Below are positions 7,946 to 16,030 of a DNA stretch of 64,000 nt, in pieces. The stretch is from Streptomyces sp. NBC_01381 (GTDB taxonomy: Bacteria > Actinomycetota > Actinomycetes > Streptomycetales > Streptomycetaceae): contig NZ_JAPEPI010000002.1 in the NCBI RefSeq assembly GCF_026340305.1, positions 3,100,001 to 3,164,000 of the forward strand. Direction: 5' to 3'. Positions within the stretch are counted from its first letter, which is position 1. Each line of letters starts with the position of its first letter. The notes under the pieces were generated by a model. The model saw only the letters and a program-made list of their open reading frames with translations. It had not been told where the DNA came from and made no database searches. Position numbers and translations under genes: made by a program.

Positions 7946-9198
7946 GCCTGACATCCCCGCCCCGGGAGACCGGTGCCGCCCCCTGGCGCAGCCTCCCGGC
8001 GCCCCCGCGCCCCAAGGCGGCCCGGATGGGCCCGGCCGATGTGGTCCGGGTCGGCGGCTCGGGGCTGCGCGCGCGGCCGATGCGGGTGTTCCTGTCCGCG
8101 CTGGGCATCGCCATCGGTATCGCCGCCATGATCGGCGTGGTGGGCATCTCCTCGTCCTCCACCAACGACCTCAACCAGCGCCTCGCCGCACTCGGCACCA
8201 ACCTCCTGACGGTGTCCCCTGGCGAGTCCTTCGGCGGCGGCACCGCGCACCTGCCCGAGCGCTCCCTCTCGATGATCGGCAACATCCCGGACGTCACCTC
8301 GGTCTCCGCCCTCGGCAAGACCAGCGCGAAGGTCTACCGCAACGACCTGATGCCGAAGGAGGAATCCGGCGGCCTGCGCGTCACCGCCGCCCGTACCGAC
8401 CTGCTGAAGTCCATCGGCGCCGAGCTCACCGACGGCCGTTGGCTCAACGCGGCCAACAGCAAGTACCCGGCCGTCGTGCTCGGCGCCAACGCTGCCTACC
8501 AGCTGAACATCCACCACGCTGGACCGGAGGTACGGGTCTGGCTCGGCGACCGCTGGTTCACCGTCGTGGGGCTGATGGCGCCGAACGAGCTGCTGCCCGA
8601 CCTGGACAACAACGCGATGATCGGTTGGGGCGTGGCAGAGCAGGAGCTCGGCTTCGACGGCTACCCGACCACCGTCTACGTCCGTGCCGAGGAGGACGCG
8701 GTCAAGGACGTCCAGGCGAAGCTCGGCGCCACCGCCAACCCGGAGGTGCCCAACGAGGTCGACGTCTCCCGCCCCTCCGACGTACTGGCGGCGAAGGAGG
8801 CCACGGACGACACCCTCAGCGGACTGCTCCTGGGCCTCGGCGGCGTGGCGTTGCTCGTCGGCGGCGTCGGCGTGGCCAACACCATGGTCATCTCCGTCCT
8901 CGAGCGCCGCTCCGAGATCGGCCTGCGCCGCTCGCTCGGCGCGACCCGAGGCCAGATACGCACCCAGTTCCTGGCCGAGGCGCTGCTGCTGTCTGCCCTT
9001 GGCGGCATCGGCGGCGTACTGCTCGGCATCGGCGTCACCATCGGCTACGCGACGTACCAGGACATGACCACGGTGGTGCCGGTCTGGGCCATGGTCGGCG
9101 GCGTCGGCGCCACCCTCGTAATCGGCGGCCTGGCCGGCTTCTATCCGGCTGTACGAGCCGCCCGGCTGCCTCCCACCGAAGCGCTGGCCACCTCGTAG
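7942..9198 (+). CDS. MacB/FtsX-type ABC transporter permease
   Basis: 418 residues. The architecture is that of MacB-like permeases: an N-terminal helix (VFLSALGIAIGIAAMIGVVG), a large extracytoplasmic domain of about 230 residues, then three helices near the C-terminus (LLGLGGVALLVGGVGVANTM, the EALLLSALGGIGGVLLG region, and WAMVGGVGATLVIGG). The coupling sequence ERRSEIGLRRSLGATR is the usual ATPase contact of this family. The ATG at 7942 overlaps the ATPase stop by 4 bp and is the true start. Together with the upstream genes it forms a tripartite, mechanotransmission-type exporter; what it moves is not evident. Confidence 0.92.
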   Translation: MSLTSPPRETGAAPWRSLPAPPRPKAARMGPADVVRVGGSGLRARPMRVFLSALGIAIGIAAMIGVVGISSSSTNDLNQRLAALGTNLLTVSPGESFGGGTAHLPERSLSMIGNIPDVTSVSALGKTSAKVYRNDLMPKEESGGLRVTAARTDLLKSIGAELTDGRWLNAANSKYPAVVLGANAAYQLNIHHAGPEVRVWLGDRWFTVVGLMAPNELLPDLDNNAMIGWGVAEQELGFDGYPTTVYVRAEEDAVKDVQAKLGATANPEVPNEVDVSRPSDVLAAKEATDDTLSGLLLGLGGVALLVGGVGVANTMVISVLERRSEIGLRRSLGATRGQIRTQFLAEALLLSALGGIGGVLLGIGVTIGYATYQDMTTVVPVWAMVGGVGATLVIGGLAGFYPAVRAARLPPTEALATS

Positions 9199-9225
9199 TC
9201 CCGCTGCCGTTCCGCCCCGGGCCGC

Positions 9226-9262
9226 GGTGCCCCTGCTGACACCCCCGAGCAGCAGGGGCACC
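9226..9262 (+). terminator. Intrinsic terminator-like hairpin after the ABC exporter operon
   Basis: A perfect 13-bp stem (GGTGCCCCTGCTG paired with CAGCAGGGGCACC) with an 11-nt loop begins 27 bases after the permease stop. There is no T-tract, which is common in Streptomyces. Confidence 0.8.
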
Positions 9263-9430
9263 GCACCGTCTGCGGCGGCACGCAACCCTTCGGGCGGGTC
9301 GCGGAGTTGGTGGTGGACCTCGTAGCCGAGCAAGGCGTCCAGTGCGTGGGCGTGGGCGAGAAGGGCGTCGACCGAGCGATCGAGGATCACCTCCGGTCCG
9401 GCGGCGGCGAGTGCGGAGGACTCGTGCAGG
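9263..9430 (-). pseudogene. Unidentified coding remnant
   Basis: On the minus strand this stretch reads as plausible protein (LHESSALAAAGPEVILDRSV, then LLAHAHALDALLGYEVHHQL) but has no usable start or stop context and runs into the terminator of the plus-strand operon. I do not recognise the family. It is best treated as decayed coding DNA, or possibly chance, within the gene-poor interval before the collagenase. Confidence 0.25.
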
Positions 9431-9598
9431 ATTCCGCCGAGGCGGTCTCTCCGGTGGCGATCACCTGCAGGCCGTGCGGTCGGACGGAAGCTCGCTGCGG
9501 GGAGCGGGCCGACACCCCTGTCGTGCACTTGCTCGGCGCCTACGCGGCAGTGGTTCAGTTGGCCCCGTTCGACTTCCGGGGCCTGCTCGGTGTTGGTG

Positions 9599-9913
9599 TC
9601 AGCCGAGGGCCTGGAACTCTGCGAGCGACAACGGCCGGCGCACCTTGCCGACGTGCTGGGACGAGCCGAGGTCGACCTGCCACCACGGGTTGCTGTCGAG
9701 CAGCGTGAGGGACGTGTGGGTGACGGAGCCGGCGCGCTGTTCACCGCTGGTGTCGCCGTCCACCGCCCGGTCGGCACCGGTGGTGCTGATCCGCAGTCGC
9801 ACCTTGTTGGTGGTGACCGGCTCCGACAGCTTCAGGAGGCGGCGGTAGCCGATCGTGGTGCCACTGCCGACCTCCTTCCACGACGAGCCGTTCCAGACCC
9901 GGTAGGGACGGAA
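9599..9913 (-). pseudogene. Remnant of an alpha-L-fucosidase/discoidin-domain glycosidase
   Basis: Reading on the minus strand, YRVWNGSSWKEVGSGTTIGY followed by RLLKLSEPVTTNKVRLRI matches the C-terminal domain of GH29 alpha-L-fucosidases. It is followed without a stop by AVDGDTSGEQRAGSVTHT and NPWWQVDLGSSQHVG, the signature of an F5/8 type C (discoidin) domain, and then by SLAEFQALG, the usual last residues of the fucosidase. The catalytic domain is absent upstream. So a discoidin fragment appears spliced into a decayed fucosidase tail. No functional start exists. Confidence 0.6.
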
Positions 9914-10218
9914 AGACCGGGCAGACGATGCTCCGCTCCGTGCTCGGCGCGAAGTTCGCGCAGCGGGCACTCACGGTGGGATCACCGGACCGCTGCCTGA
10001 GCTGGGGTTCTACTTCAAGGACCCTGACCCGGGAGCGTCTTCGTCGGTGGCCGAGCAGTACGGGGGGCTCGGCTTCGCGGAGCGGTTGCGGACGGCAGGT
10101 GAGCCGGGGGCTCGTGAGCGGGCCCCGTGCTGGTCCCAATTCCCTTGACCCGCACGGGGGTTGTGGCATGACACAAGGCGCAAAGGATGAAGGACGCGAG
10201 TCTTGCCCGCCCATGAAC
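9914..10218. other. Gene-poor interval upstream of the collagenase
   Basis: About 300 bases with no gene I can support on either strand. It separates the fucosidase remnant from the AT-richer collagenase promoter region. Confidence 0.5.
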
Positions 10219-10260
10219 CATGTGAAATTTTACATGTCACATGTGCTATGTGTTCATGTC
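10219..10260 (+). promoter_or_regulatory. AT-rich palindromic element upstream of the collagenase gene
   Basis: An 18-bp inverted repeat CATGTGAAATTTTACATG (CATGT/ACATG arms) is followed by further CATGT-type words (ACATGTCACATGT, CTATGTG, TTCATGTC). The stretch is markedly AT-rich against ~70% GC surroundings and lies 45-85 bases before the start codon, the expected place for a promoter or operator. The binding protein is unknown. Confidence 0.5.
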
Positions 10261-10304
10261 AAGCAAGATCGCTCTCCATATCCCCAGTAGAAGGAGAAGT
10301 CGCG

Positions 10305-12530
10305 ATGTCCCTACGGCGCTACGTCGTGCCCTTATTGATAAGTACCGCCCTGATGGCGGGGAGCGGCGCGCAGGCACTGGCCGCGCGGCCCGCTCCGGAG
10401 CCCACCGCCCCTGCCACTGCCACCGCCACTGCCGCACGCGGCAAGCCGGTCTCAGGACCGACCGAGATCGTCGAGCAGGACAGACCCGGCAAGCAGAAGA
10501 GTGCCGAGCGGCTCGCACCGCTCACGCCCCCGGCCGCCACGGCCCCCAAGGCGCTGCGGACGACCCGGACCGCGGCCGACTGCCGGGTCTCCGACTTCAC
10601 CGGCAACACGGGCGCGGCCCTGGTCAACGCGATCAAGGCCGCCTCGGTCGGCTGCGTCAACTCGCTGTTCAGCGTGACCGGTTCGGACCAGTACCACGCC
10701 TTCCGTGAGGCGCAGATGGTCACCGTGGCCAACGCGCTGCGGACGAACGCCGCGTCGTACGACGGGACCAACGCTGCCAGCACTGAACAGCTCATCCTGT
10801 ATCTGCGCGCCGGGTACTACGTCCACTACTACAACCCGGACACGGTCGGCCCGTACACGGGCACCCTGGCCACCGCGACCAGGCAGGCGCTGGACACCTT
10901 CTACGCCAACCCGGCCACCCGCACCGTGAGCGACGCGAACGGGGAGATCCTCGGGGAAGCCGTCGTCCTCATCGACAGCGCCGAGGAGAACGCGCGCTAC
11001 CTGTACGTCGTCAAGCGCCTGCTTGCCGCGTACGACAGCGCCCACAACGCCAATTGGTACATGCGCAACGCGGTCAACAACGTCTTCACGGTCCTGTTCC
11101 GCGGGGAGTGGGCGGACGGCTACCCGGCCGCGGTACAGGCCGACCCGAGCATCGTGGACGCGGTCCACGGCTTCGCCGCCAAGCACCTGGACCTGCTGGG
11201 CACGGACTCCGCGTTCCTGGTGGCCAACGCCGGTGGGGAAACGGCCCGGTTCGTGCAGTACGCCGCCCTGCGGAGCAAGGTCCGCCCGCTGAGCAAGTGG
11301 CTGCTTGACAACAGCGCGATCACCGGCGCCCGCGCGAAGCTCTGGGTACGGGTGGCCGTCGTGGCCAACAGCAAGGACAGCGCGAACTGCTCCGCCTACG
11401 GCACCTGCGACCTGGAGAAGCAGCTCAAGGCCGCAGTGCTGTCCCAGAAGCACACCTGCAGCGCCGGAGTGCTGCACATCCTGGCCCAGAAGATGACCAA
11501 CGACGAGTTCCAGGCGGCCTGTTCGAGCCTGCTCCGACAGAACACCTACTTCCACGACGTGGTCCAGGACGGCGGGCGGCCCGTGGCCGACGACAACAAC
11601 ACCACCATGGAGGTGGTCGCCTTCCGTTCCAGGGACGACTACCAGACCTACGCCGGCGCGATCTACGGCATCGACACCAACAACGGCGGCATGTACCTGG
11701 AAGGCGACCCCTCGGCCGCGGGCAACCAGCCGCGGTTCATCGCCTACCAGTGGGACACGGACAATGGCTTCGCAGCCCGCATCTGGAACCTCAACCACGA
11801 GTACACCCACTACCTCGACGGCCGGTACGACATGTACGGCGACTTCAGCGCCGGACAGGCACACCCGGCCGTCTGGTGGATCGAGGGCGCGGCCGAGTAC
11901 GTGTCGTACTCCTACCGCAACCTCCGCTACGACGCCGCGCTCAAAGAGGCCCCGAAGCACACGTACGCACTCAGCACCCTCTTCGACACCACCTACGCGA
12001 ACTCCAACACGGCCCGGACCTACCACTGGGGCTACCTGGCGGCGCGGTACATGCTGGAGAAGCACCCCGCCGACGTGACCAGGCTGCTCGGCTACTACCG
12101 GACGGGGAAGTACGCCGACGCGTACGCCTTCACCAAGTCGCTGAACTACGACAGCTCCTTCAACGCGTGGCTGGACACACTCTCGGGCGGCGGAACGACC
12201 GAATGCACGGCGTCCGACACCCGGGTCCTGGGCAAGAACTGCGGGCGCAGCAACGTCTCCGCGACCACCGGAAACACCGCCCACTTCTACCTCTGGATCC
12301 CCTCCGGCACGAAGTCCCTCACCATCAAGACCTCCGGCGGCACCGGCAACGCCGACCTCTACTTCAACCCCGACACCTGGGCCACGCCGAGCGCCCACAC
12401 CGCCCGGTCCACCGGCCGGGACAACACCGAGTCCCTCACGGTGACGGGCCTGCGGCCGGGGGCGTACCACTACGTCAGCCTCCACGCCACGACCTCCTTC
12501 ACGGGGGCGACCGTCAGTACGAGCTACTGA
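10305..12530 (+). CDS. Secreted M9-family collagenase (zinc metalloprotease)
   Basis: 741 residues. A signal peptide of about 26 residues ends ALA-A. The M9 N-terminal region starts near CRVSDFTGNTG and leads to the catalytic module with HEYTH (residues 498-502) and the third zinc ligand in IEGAAEYVSY. The last ~110 residues (NTAHFYLWIPSGTKSLTI to the end) form a pre-peptidase C-terminal (PPC) domain thought to bind collagen. The PKD domain seen in clostridial enzymes is absent. The ATG at 10305 has AAGGAGA upstream. Codon 10 is TTA, the rare leucine codon read by the bldA tRNA, so expression is probably tied to development. It would degrade collagen or gelatin outside the cell. Confidence 0.93.
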   Translation: MSLRRYVVPLLISTALMAGSGAQALAARPAPEPTAPATATATAARGKPVSGPTEIVEQDRPGKQKSAERLAPLTPPAATAPKALRTTRTAADCRVSDFTGNTGAALVNAIKAASVGCVNSLFSVTGSDQYHAFREAQMVTVANALRTNAASYDGTNAASTEQLILYLRAGYYVHYYNPDTVGPYTGTLATATRQALDTFYANPATRTVSDANGEILGEAVVLIDSAEENARYLYVVKRLLAAYDSAHNANWYMRNAVNNVFTVLFRGEWADGYPAAVQADPSIVDAVHGFAAKHLDLLGTDSAFLVANAGGETARFVQYAALRSKVRPLSKWLLDNSAITGARAKLWVRVAVVANSKDSANCSAYGTCDLEKQLKAAVLSQKHTCSAGVLHILAQKMTNDEFQAACSSLLRQNTYFHDVVQDGGRPVADDNNTTMEVVAFRSRDDYQTYAGAIYGIDTNNGGMYLEGDPSAAGNQPRFIAYQWDTDNGFAARIWNLNHEYTHYLDGRYDMYGDFSAGQAHPAVWWIEGAAEYVSYSYRNLRYDAALKEAPKHTYALSTLFDTTYANSNTARTYHWGYLAARYMLEKHPADVTRLLGYYRTGKYADAYAFTKSLNYDSSFNAWLDTLSGGGTTECTASDTRVLGKNCGRSNVSATTGNTAHFYLWIPSGTKSLTIKTSGGTGNADLYFNPDTWATPSAHTARSTGRDNTESLTVTGLRPGAYHYVSLHATTSFTGATVSTSY

Positions 12531-12652
12531 GCGATCTTGGGTAGGTGAGCTGTGGCTGGCGCTGTCAGGGTCGCTCGCCTGGTGAGGTGTTGAGCGACGC
12601 TGAAGATGTGCATGAAGGCGACGTGCTGGTTGTCGACGGGATGGTGTGAAAC

Positions 12653-12682
12653 GACCCCAGCGGCCGTCAGGCCGCTGGGGTC
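12653..12682. terminator. Strong hairpin downstream of the collagenase, at the edge of the IS3 remnant
   Basis: Perfect 13-bp stem GACCCCAGCGGCC/GGCCGCTGGGGTC with a 4-nt GTCA loop. It could terminate transcription from either side. The ~120 bases between it and the collagenase stop hold no gene I can support. Confidence 0.7.
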
Positions 12683-12749
12683 TTCGAGATCACGGTGTAG
12701 CTCTCGTCGTCGGTCTGCCGCGTGTGCCTCGGTGATGGCGATGCGGGTG

Positions 12750-13406
12750 GAGGACTCGTCCAGGGTAGTTGATGTTGTGTCGAGTGCCGTCTCGTAGGCG
12801 ATGGGACTGCGGTGTCCGAGTGGACTCGGCAAGTGCGTTGTCCGCGCTGGAGCCGATCGCGCTCATGGACTGGCGGAGGCCGGCCTGGCGGCAGGCGTCG
12901 GCGAAGGCCCGGCTGGTGTACTGGGCCCGGTGGTCCCGCCCCGGCGAGGCTGCCGCGGGTCCGCTCGGCGGCGGCCAGGGCGTCGATGACGAGATCGGTG
13001 CGCATGTGGTCCGCGATCGCCCAGCCGACCAGGCGCCGTGAGGCGAGGGCGATGACGGTGGCCAAATACAAGAACTTCCCGCCGTTCAGCGGGAGATGGG
13101 TGATGTCGCCGACGTACTTTGTGTTCGGCTCGCTTGCCGTGAAGTCGCGGCCGATCAGGTCCGGGGCCTTCGCCGAGACCGGTCCGCGATCGTGGTGCGG
13201 TGCCTGCGACGCAGCCGCACGCCCGACTCGCGGTGCACGGCCCGTATCCGGGCGGCGAGGCGGGCATCGGCCGCCTGCCGGGCGGCCCGGTCCGCGGCCG
13301 TCCGACGCCAGTAGTAGAAGCTGGAGCGGGCGATGCCCAGGATGCTGCACAGCCGCTTCACGCCGTAGCGGCGGTGGTGGTCGGCAACGAATTGGAAGCG
13401 GTTCAC
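12750..13406 (-). pseudogene. IS3-family OrfB transposase remnant (DDE/rve)
   Basis: The N-terminus (FQFVADHHRRYGVKRLCSIL), the first catalytic Asp (YVGDITHLPLNGGKFLYLAT), the second Asp (DHRAQYTSRAFADACRQAG) and the Glu region (SSADNALAES) can all be read, but in different frames. After ADNALAES about 50 codons are missing and the text resumes at SPIAYETAL, the normal C-terminus. It cannot be functional. Confidence 0.75.
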
Positions 13407-13630
13407 CAGCGCGTCTCCCCGACGAAATACTTCGCCGCCTTGCGCAGGATCTCGCGTTCCTCCTCCAGCTCACGGACCTTCTTGCGCAGAGCGGCGCTCT
13501 CCGCCTCCAGTGGTGTCGGCGGCTCGGTCGGCACCCGTTGATGCCCAGATCGGCAGCGACTTGCCGGATCGTCGCATCGGGCCGCGACTGGTACAGCGCG
13601 CACGACCAGTGACCTCGCTCGGGGAACGCT
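13403..13630 (-). pseudogene. IS3-family OrfA remnant
   Basis: The C-terminal coiled coil (ESAALRKKVRELEEEREILR) and the ending KAAKYFVGETRW are intact in one frame, while the helix-turn-helix part (RPDATIRQVAADLGI) lies in another, so a frameshift separates them. The true N-terminus is missing. In an active element this protein binds the IS ends and supplies the OrfAB frameshift product. Confidence 0.7.
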
Positions 13631-15699
13631 CAGGGCAGTTTTGCGGGGCAGAGGCGATGGGACTTCGCCTCGTTCTCGAGCTTGGCATCCACACAACCGC
13701 CGGGCAGTGAACCGTACTTCCTCTTCCCGAAGTTGGCGGTCACAGTCAGCTTCCCGTCGCCGAACTCCGAGCGCTGCACCGTCCCGTCACCGGTGAGCCG
13801 CTGATAGCCGGTCATCCGCTCGGTTCCGGCGGCCTTGTGCAGGGGTGCGAAATGGCGCTGGAGCGCCGCCATCTCCTTGCCCGTGGACATCAGGCTCTTG
13901 TCCCCGAGCGTGAAGTTGAGCGGGGTGTTGTAGAGGGCGGACATCAATGCCCGGTCGGTCTTCTGGTCCGGGAGCTTGTTGTACGGCATTTCCCAGCGGT
14001 CGGTGTTGATGACGGAGCCGTGCAGCGCGGTTTCGTACAGGGGGACGCGGTAGCGCGGGTCGTACATCGCTTTCGCCAGCTCGGGCGGCAGCTTGACCTG
14101 TTTGAAGAATGTCGCCGGCTCGCCCTGCGGCGCGTAGCCGCCCCACTTTTCCTTGTCCCTCTCCAGTTTCCACAAGCCGTCCGCGACCGGCGTCTGCCCA
14201 CCGTGGTTGAAGGAGAGCACGGGGGCGGCCCAGGCACCGGCGGACTCGGAGCCGAGGACGAACTTGTCGTCGGATGCGAGCTTCCGCATGCGCTCCAGGC
14301 GGTTGGCGCGGTCCTGCTTCTTGTTCATGCGGTGGCCGTTGCTGCTGTCGGTGAACAGCTCGCCTGCCGCGTCGACGTCCAGGAAGTAGCTGTCGGCGCC
14401 ATTGGCCGTCATCTTCTTCGCCCGGTCGGCCAGGTAGTGCTTGCCGGGCTCGGCCTGCTTGAACGCCTGGGTGCTGACGTAGCAGCCCCGGCCGCGGAAG
14501 CCTTCCTTGATCTCCCCCTTCCCGTTCCGTATGCAGAAGTCCGGGTAGACCGAGCCGGGCCACTTCGAGGAGGGGTTGTCGGCGCTCTCGGAGGGCTGGC
14601 CGTTGGCGTAGGAGTCGTACGGGCCGACCAGGTAGCCGTGTCGTTTCGCGGCCCGCACGGCTTGCTTGTCCATCGGCTGGTCGTCGGCGTCGTAACCGAG
14701 CCAGAGGCGGGAGACGCCGAGCTTGCGCAGCTCGTTCACGCCCTTCGCGGTACGGGCATCGCCCCAGGCATAGGCGTGCACAGCCCCGAGCAGCCGCTCG
14801 ACCTCGGGGTTCTCCCGGATCTTCTGCTTCAAGGAGCGCCACTTGCCGCCTTCTTCGAGGTAAGCACGGTAGTTGGTGGCGGAGGAGGCCGGGGAGGAGC
14901 CGGTGAGGGAGAAGTGCACCGTGTAGTCGCGGGTCTGCTCGCGCCGCGAGAACTCGTGCTGCGCCGTGGAGCCGAGCCGGCCGCCCTTCGAGGCGAAGCC
15001 CAGCGAAGTGCCGACCTCCTCCGGCACGATATAGCTGACGCCGTGCTTGCCCTGGGTGTAGCCCCAGGCCGGAAGGGTGAGGCCGCCCGAGAGTTCGGCC
15101 TCCGTGTCCTTGAGCCCGGCCTCGCCAGAGTTCCAGAAGGCGTCGTTCACCGGGACGCGCAGGCCCTCGCCGCGCGGGATCTGAAGAGCCCCGTGAGCGC
15201 CGGGCGCGGTACTGGGCCAGGACAGGTTCTGGTCGGCACCGGAGCGCACCGTCATGCGCAGCCGACCGTGATCGCTCTCCGCCGTGACGGTGAGCTTCTT
15301 GTCGGGGTACGTCCAGCGGGCAGTGTCGCCGTCCACGGTCACCGGGCCGGGCTTGCCGAGCTGCTGCACCGCCGCGCCGGACACCGGGAGTGAGGCCCCG
15401 TCGTCGGTGTGCCCCGTGACGCGCAGCGACCCGGTGTCCACGCGCGCGGTGCCGCCATGCACGGTGAAGTCGACCGTGCTGCCGTGCACTTGTGGCCGTT
15501 CGCCCGGCGTACCGCCGTCTGACGGCGGCTCGGCCATGGCCAGGTAGCCGGCCGACGCCGTGGTGGCGGTCAGCACGACGGCCGCAGCGATGCCGTACGT
15601 ACGGATGCGTCGCCGACGCCGCGCGCCCGCGACGTCACCGTGCCGGGGCTGCTGTGTCTGACTGCTGTTGCTCTTCACGTAATTCACGGGGGAGAGCAT
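13630..15699 (-). CDS. Membrane-anchored or secreted glycoside hydrolase-like protein (TIM-barrel type)
   Basis: 689 residues. An arginine-rich start and a single hydrophobic segment (TYGIAAAVVLTATTASAGYL) predict a signal anchor or signal peptide. The N-terminal half is beta-rich, like galactose-mutarotase-type modules of large glycosidases. The second half (GVNELRKLGVSRLWLGYDAD, YFLDVDAAGELF, KFVLGSESAGAWA) looks like a TIM barrel with candidate acids at the strand ends. Overall it most resembles uncharacterised DUF5696/GH101-like hydrolases; substrate unknown. The start at 15699 has no clear ribosome-binding site, and its stop touches the IS3 remnant, so the last residues might have been altered by that insertion. 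Confidence 0.65.
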   Translation of the reverse strand: MLSPVNYVKSNSSQTQQPRHGDVAGARRRRRIRTYGIAAAVVLTATTASAGYLAMAEPPSDGGTPGERPQVHGSTVDFTVHGGTARVDTGSLRVTGHTDDGASLPVSGAAVQQLGKPGPVTVDGDTARWTYPDKKLTVTAESDHGRLRMTVRSGADQNLSWPSTAPGAHGALQIPRGEGLRVPVNDAFWNSGEAGLKDTEAELSGGLTLPAWGYTQGKHGVSYIVPEEVGTSLGFASKGGRLGSTAQHEFSRREQTRDYTVHFSLTGSSPASSATNYRAYLEEGGKWRSLKQKIRENPEVERLLGAVHAYAWGDARTAKGVNELRKLGVSRLWLGYDADDQPMDKQAVRAAKRHGYLVGPYDSYANGQPSESADNPSSKWPGSVYPDFCIRNGKGEIKEGFRGRGCYVSTQAFKQAEPGKHYLADRAKKMTANGADSYFLDVDAAGELFTDSSNGHRMNKKQDRANRLERMRKLASDDKFVLGSESAGAWAAPVLSFNHGGQTPVADGLWKLERDKEKWGGYAPQGEPATFFKQVKLPPELAKAMYDPRYRVPLYETALHGSVINTDRWEMPYNKLPDQKTDRALMSALYNTPLNFTLGDKSLMSTGKEMAALQRHFAPLHKAAGTERMTGYQRLTGDGTVQRSEFGDGKLTVTANFGKRKYGSLPGGCVDAKLENEAKSHRLCPAKLP

Positions 15700-15796
15700 C
15701 GGGGGTGAGCGTAAGAAGTTCTTAAGAGCGGCCCCGCACTTCAGCAGACGACGTCGTACGGGCGCCAATGGGTCTTCAGAACTCCGAACCAGGATC

Positions 15797-15840
15797 GTGC
15801 ACATGACTGGGGGGCAAGGGGTCGCAGGTTCAAATCCTGT
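15797..15840 (+). pseudogene. tRNA-Pro(GGG) fragment: anticodon arm to T-arm
   Basis: The stretch aligns with a Streptomyces tRNA-Pro: anticodon loop CTGGGGG with a decayed stem, variable region, then the T-arm GCAGGTTCAAATCCTGT. The acceptor stem that should follow is replaced by unrelated sequence, and the 5' half is absent. A 26-nt piece (15815-15840) is repeated exactly at 42599-42624. Confidence 0.65.
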
Positions 15841-15990
15841 GAACCGTCCTGGGGTGTATTGATCCGGTACGGCTTCGGCCAGACGGAGACCGCGGTCCAC
15901 GTGGCCAACTCCCCGGGCCGGCGCCGGGTCACGCTGCTGGACCTGGTCACCGGCGAACCGGGAGCGGTGGAGGCGGGAGCTGTTCTGTAG
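15841..15990 (+). pseudogene. C-terminal remnant of an unidentified protein
   Basis: An open frame with no start reads IRYGFGQTETAVHVANSPG then RRVTLLDLVTGEPGAVEAG and a TAG stop. It looks like the C-terminal beta-sandwich end of a glycosidase-type protein, but the family cannot be assigned. Confidence 0.3.
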
Positions 15991-16030
15991 GGTCGTGGAC
16001 TTTTCGAGCAGCCTCGCGGAGTCTGTTGGC

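Larger units (their letters stand above)
12735..13630 (-). mobile_element. Degenerate IS3-family insertion sequence
   Basis: The minus strand carries recognisable OrfA then OrfB pieces of an IS3-family element, including the usual OrfA end (AAKYFVGETRW) running into the OrfB start (MNRFQFVADHHRRYGVKRL). Both reading frames are broken by frameshifts and OrfB has an internal deletion. It abuts the stop codon of the glycoside hydrolase gene at 13630. I could not find convincing terminal inverted repeats or target-site duplications. Confidence 0.8.

Noticed and set aside
9307..9848. Plus-strand frames in the gap after the ABC exporter
   Set aside because: No start with a ribosome-binding site, no domain, and the opposite strand carries recognisable glycosidase fragments.
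12524..12832. 102-residue open frame downstream of the collagenase on the minus strand
   Set aside because: Only its beginning (SPIAYETAL) is meaningful and belongs to the C-terminus of the broken IS3 OrfB; the rest is non-coding.
15741..15950. Minus-strand frame containing QDLNLRPLAPQ
   Set aside because: Such sequences are well-known artefacts of translating tRNA genes antisense; here it covers the tRNA-Pro fragment.
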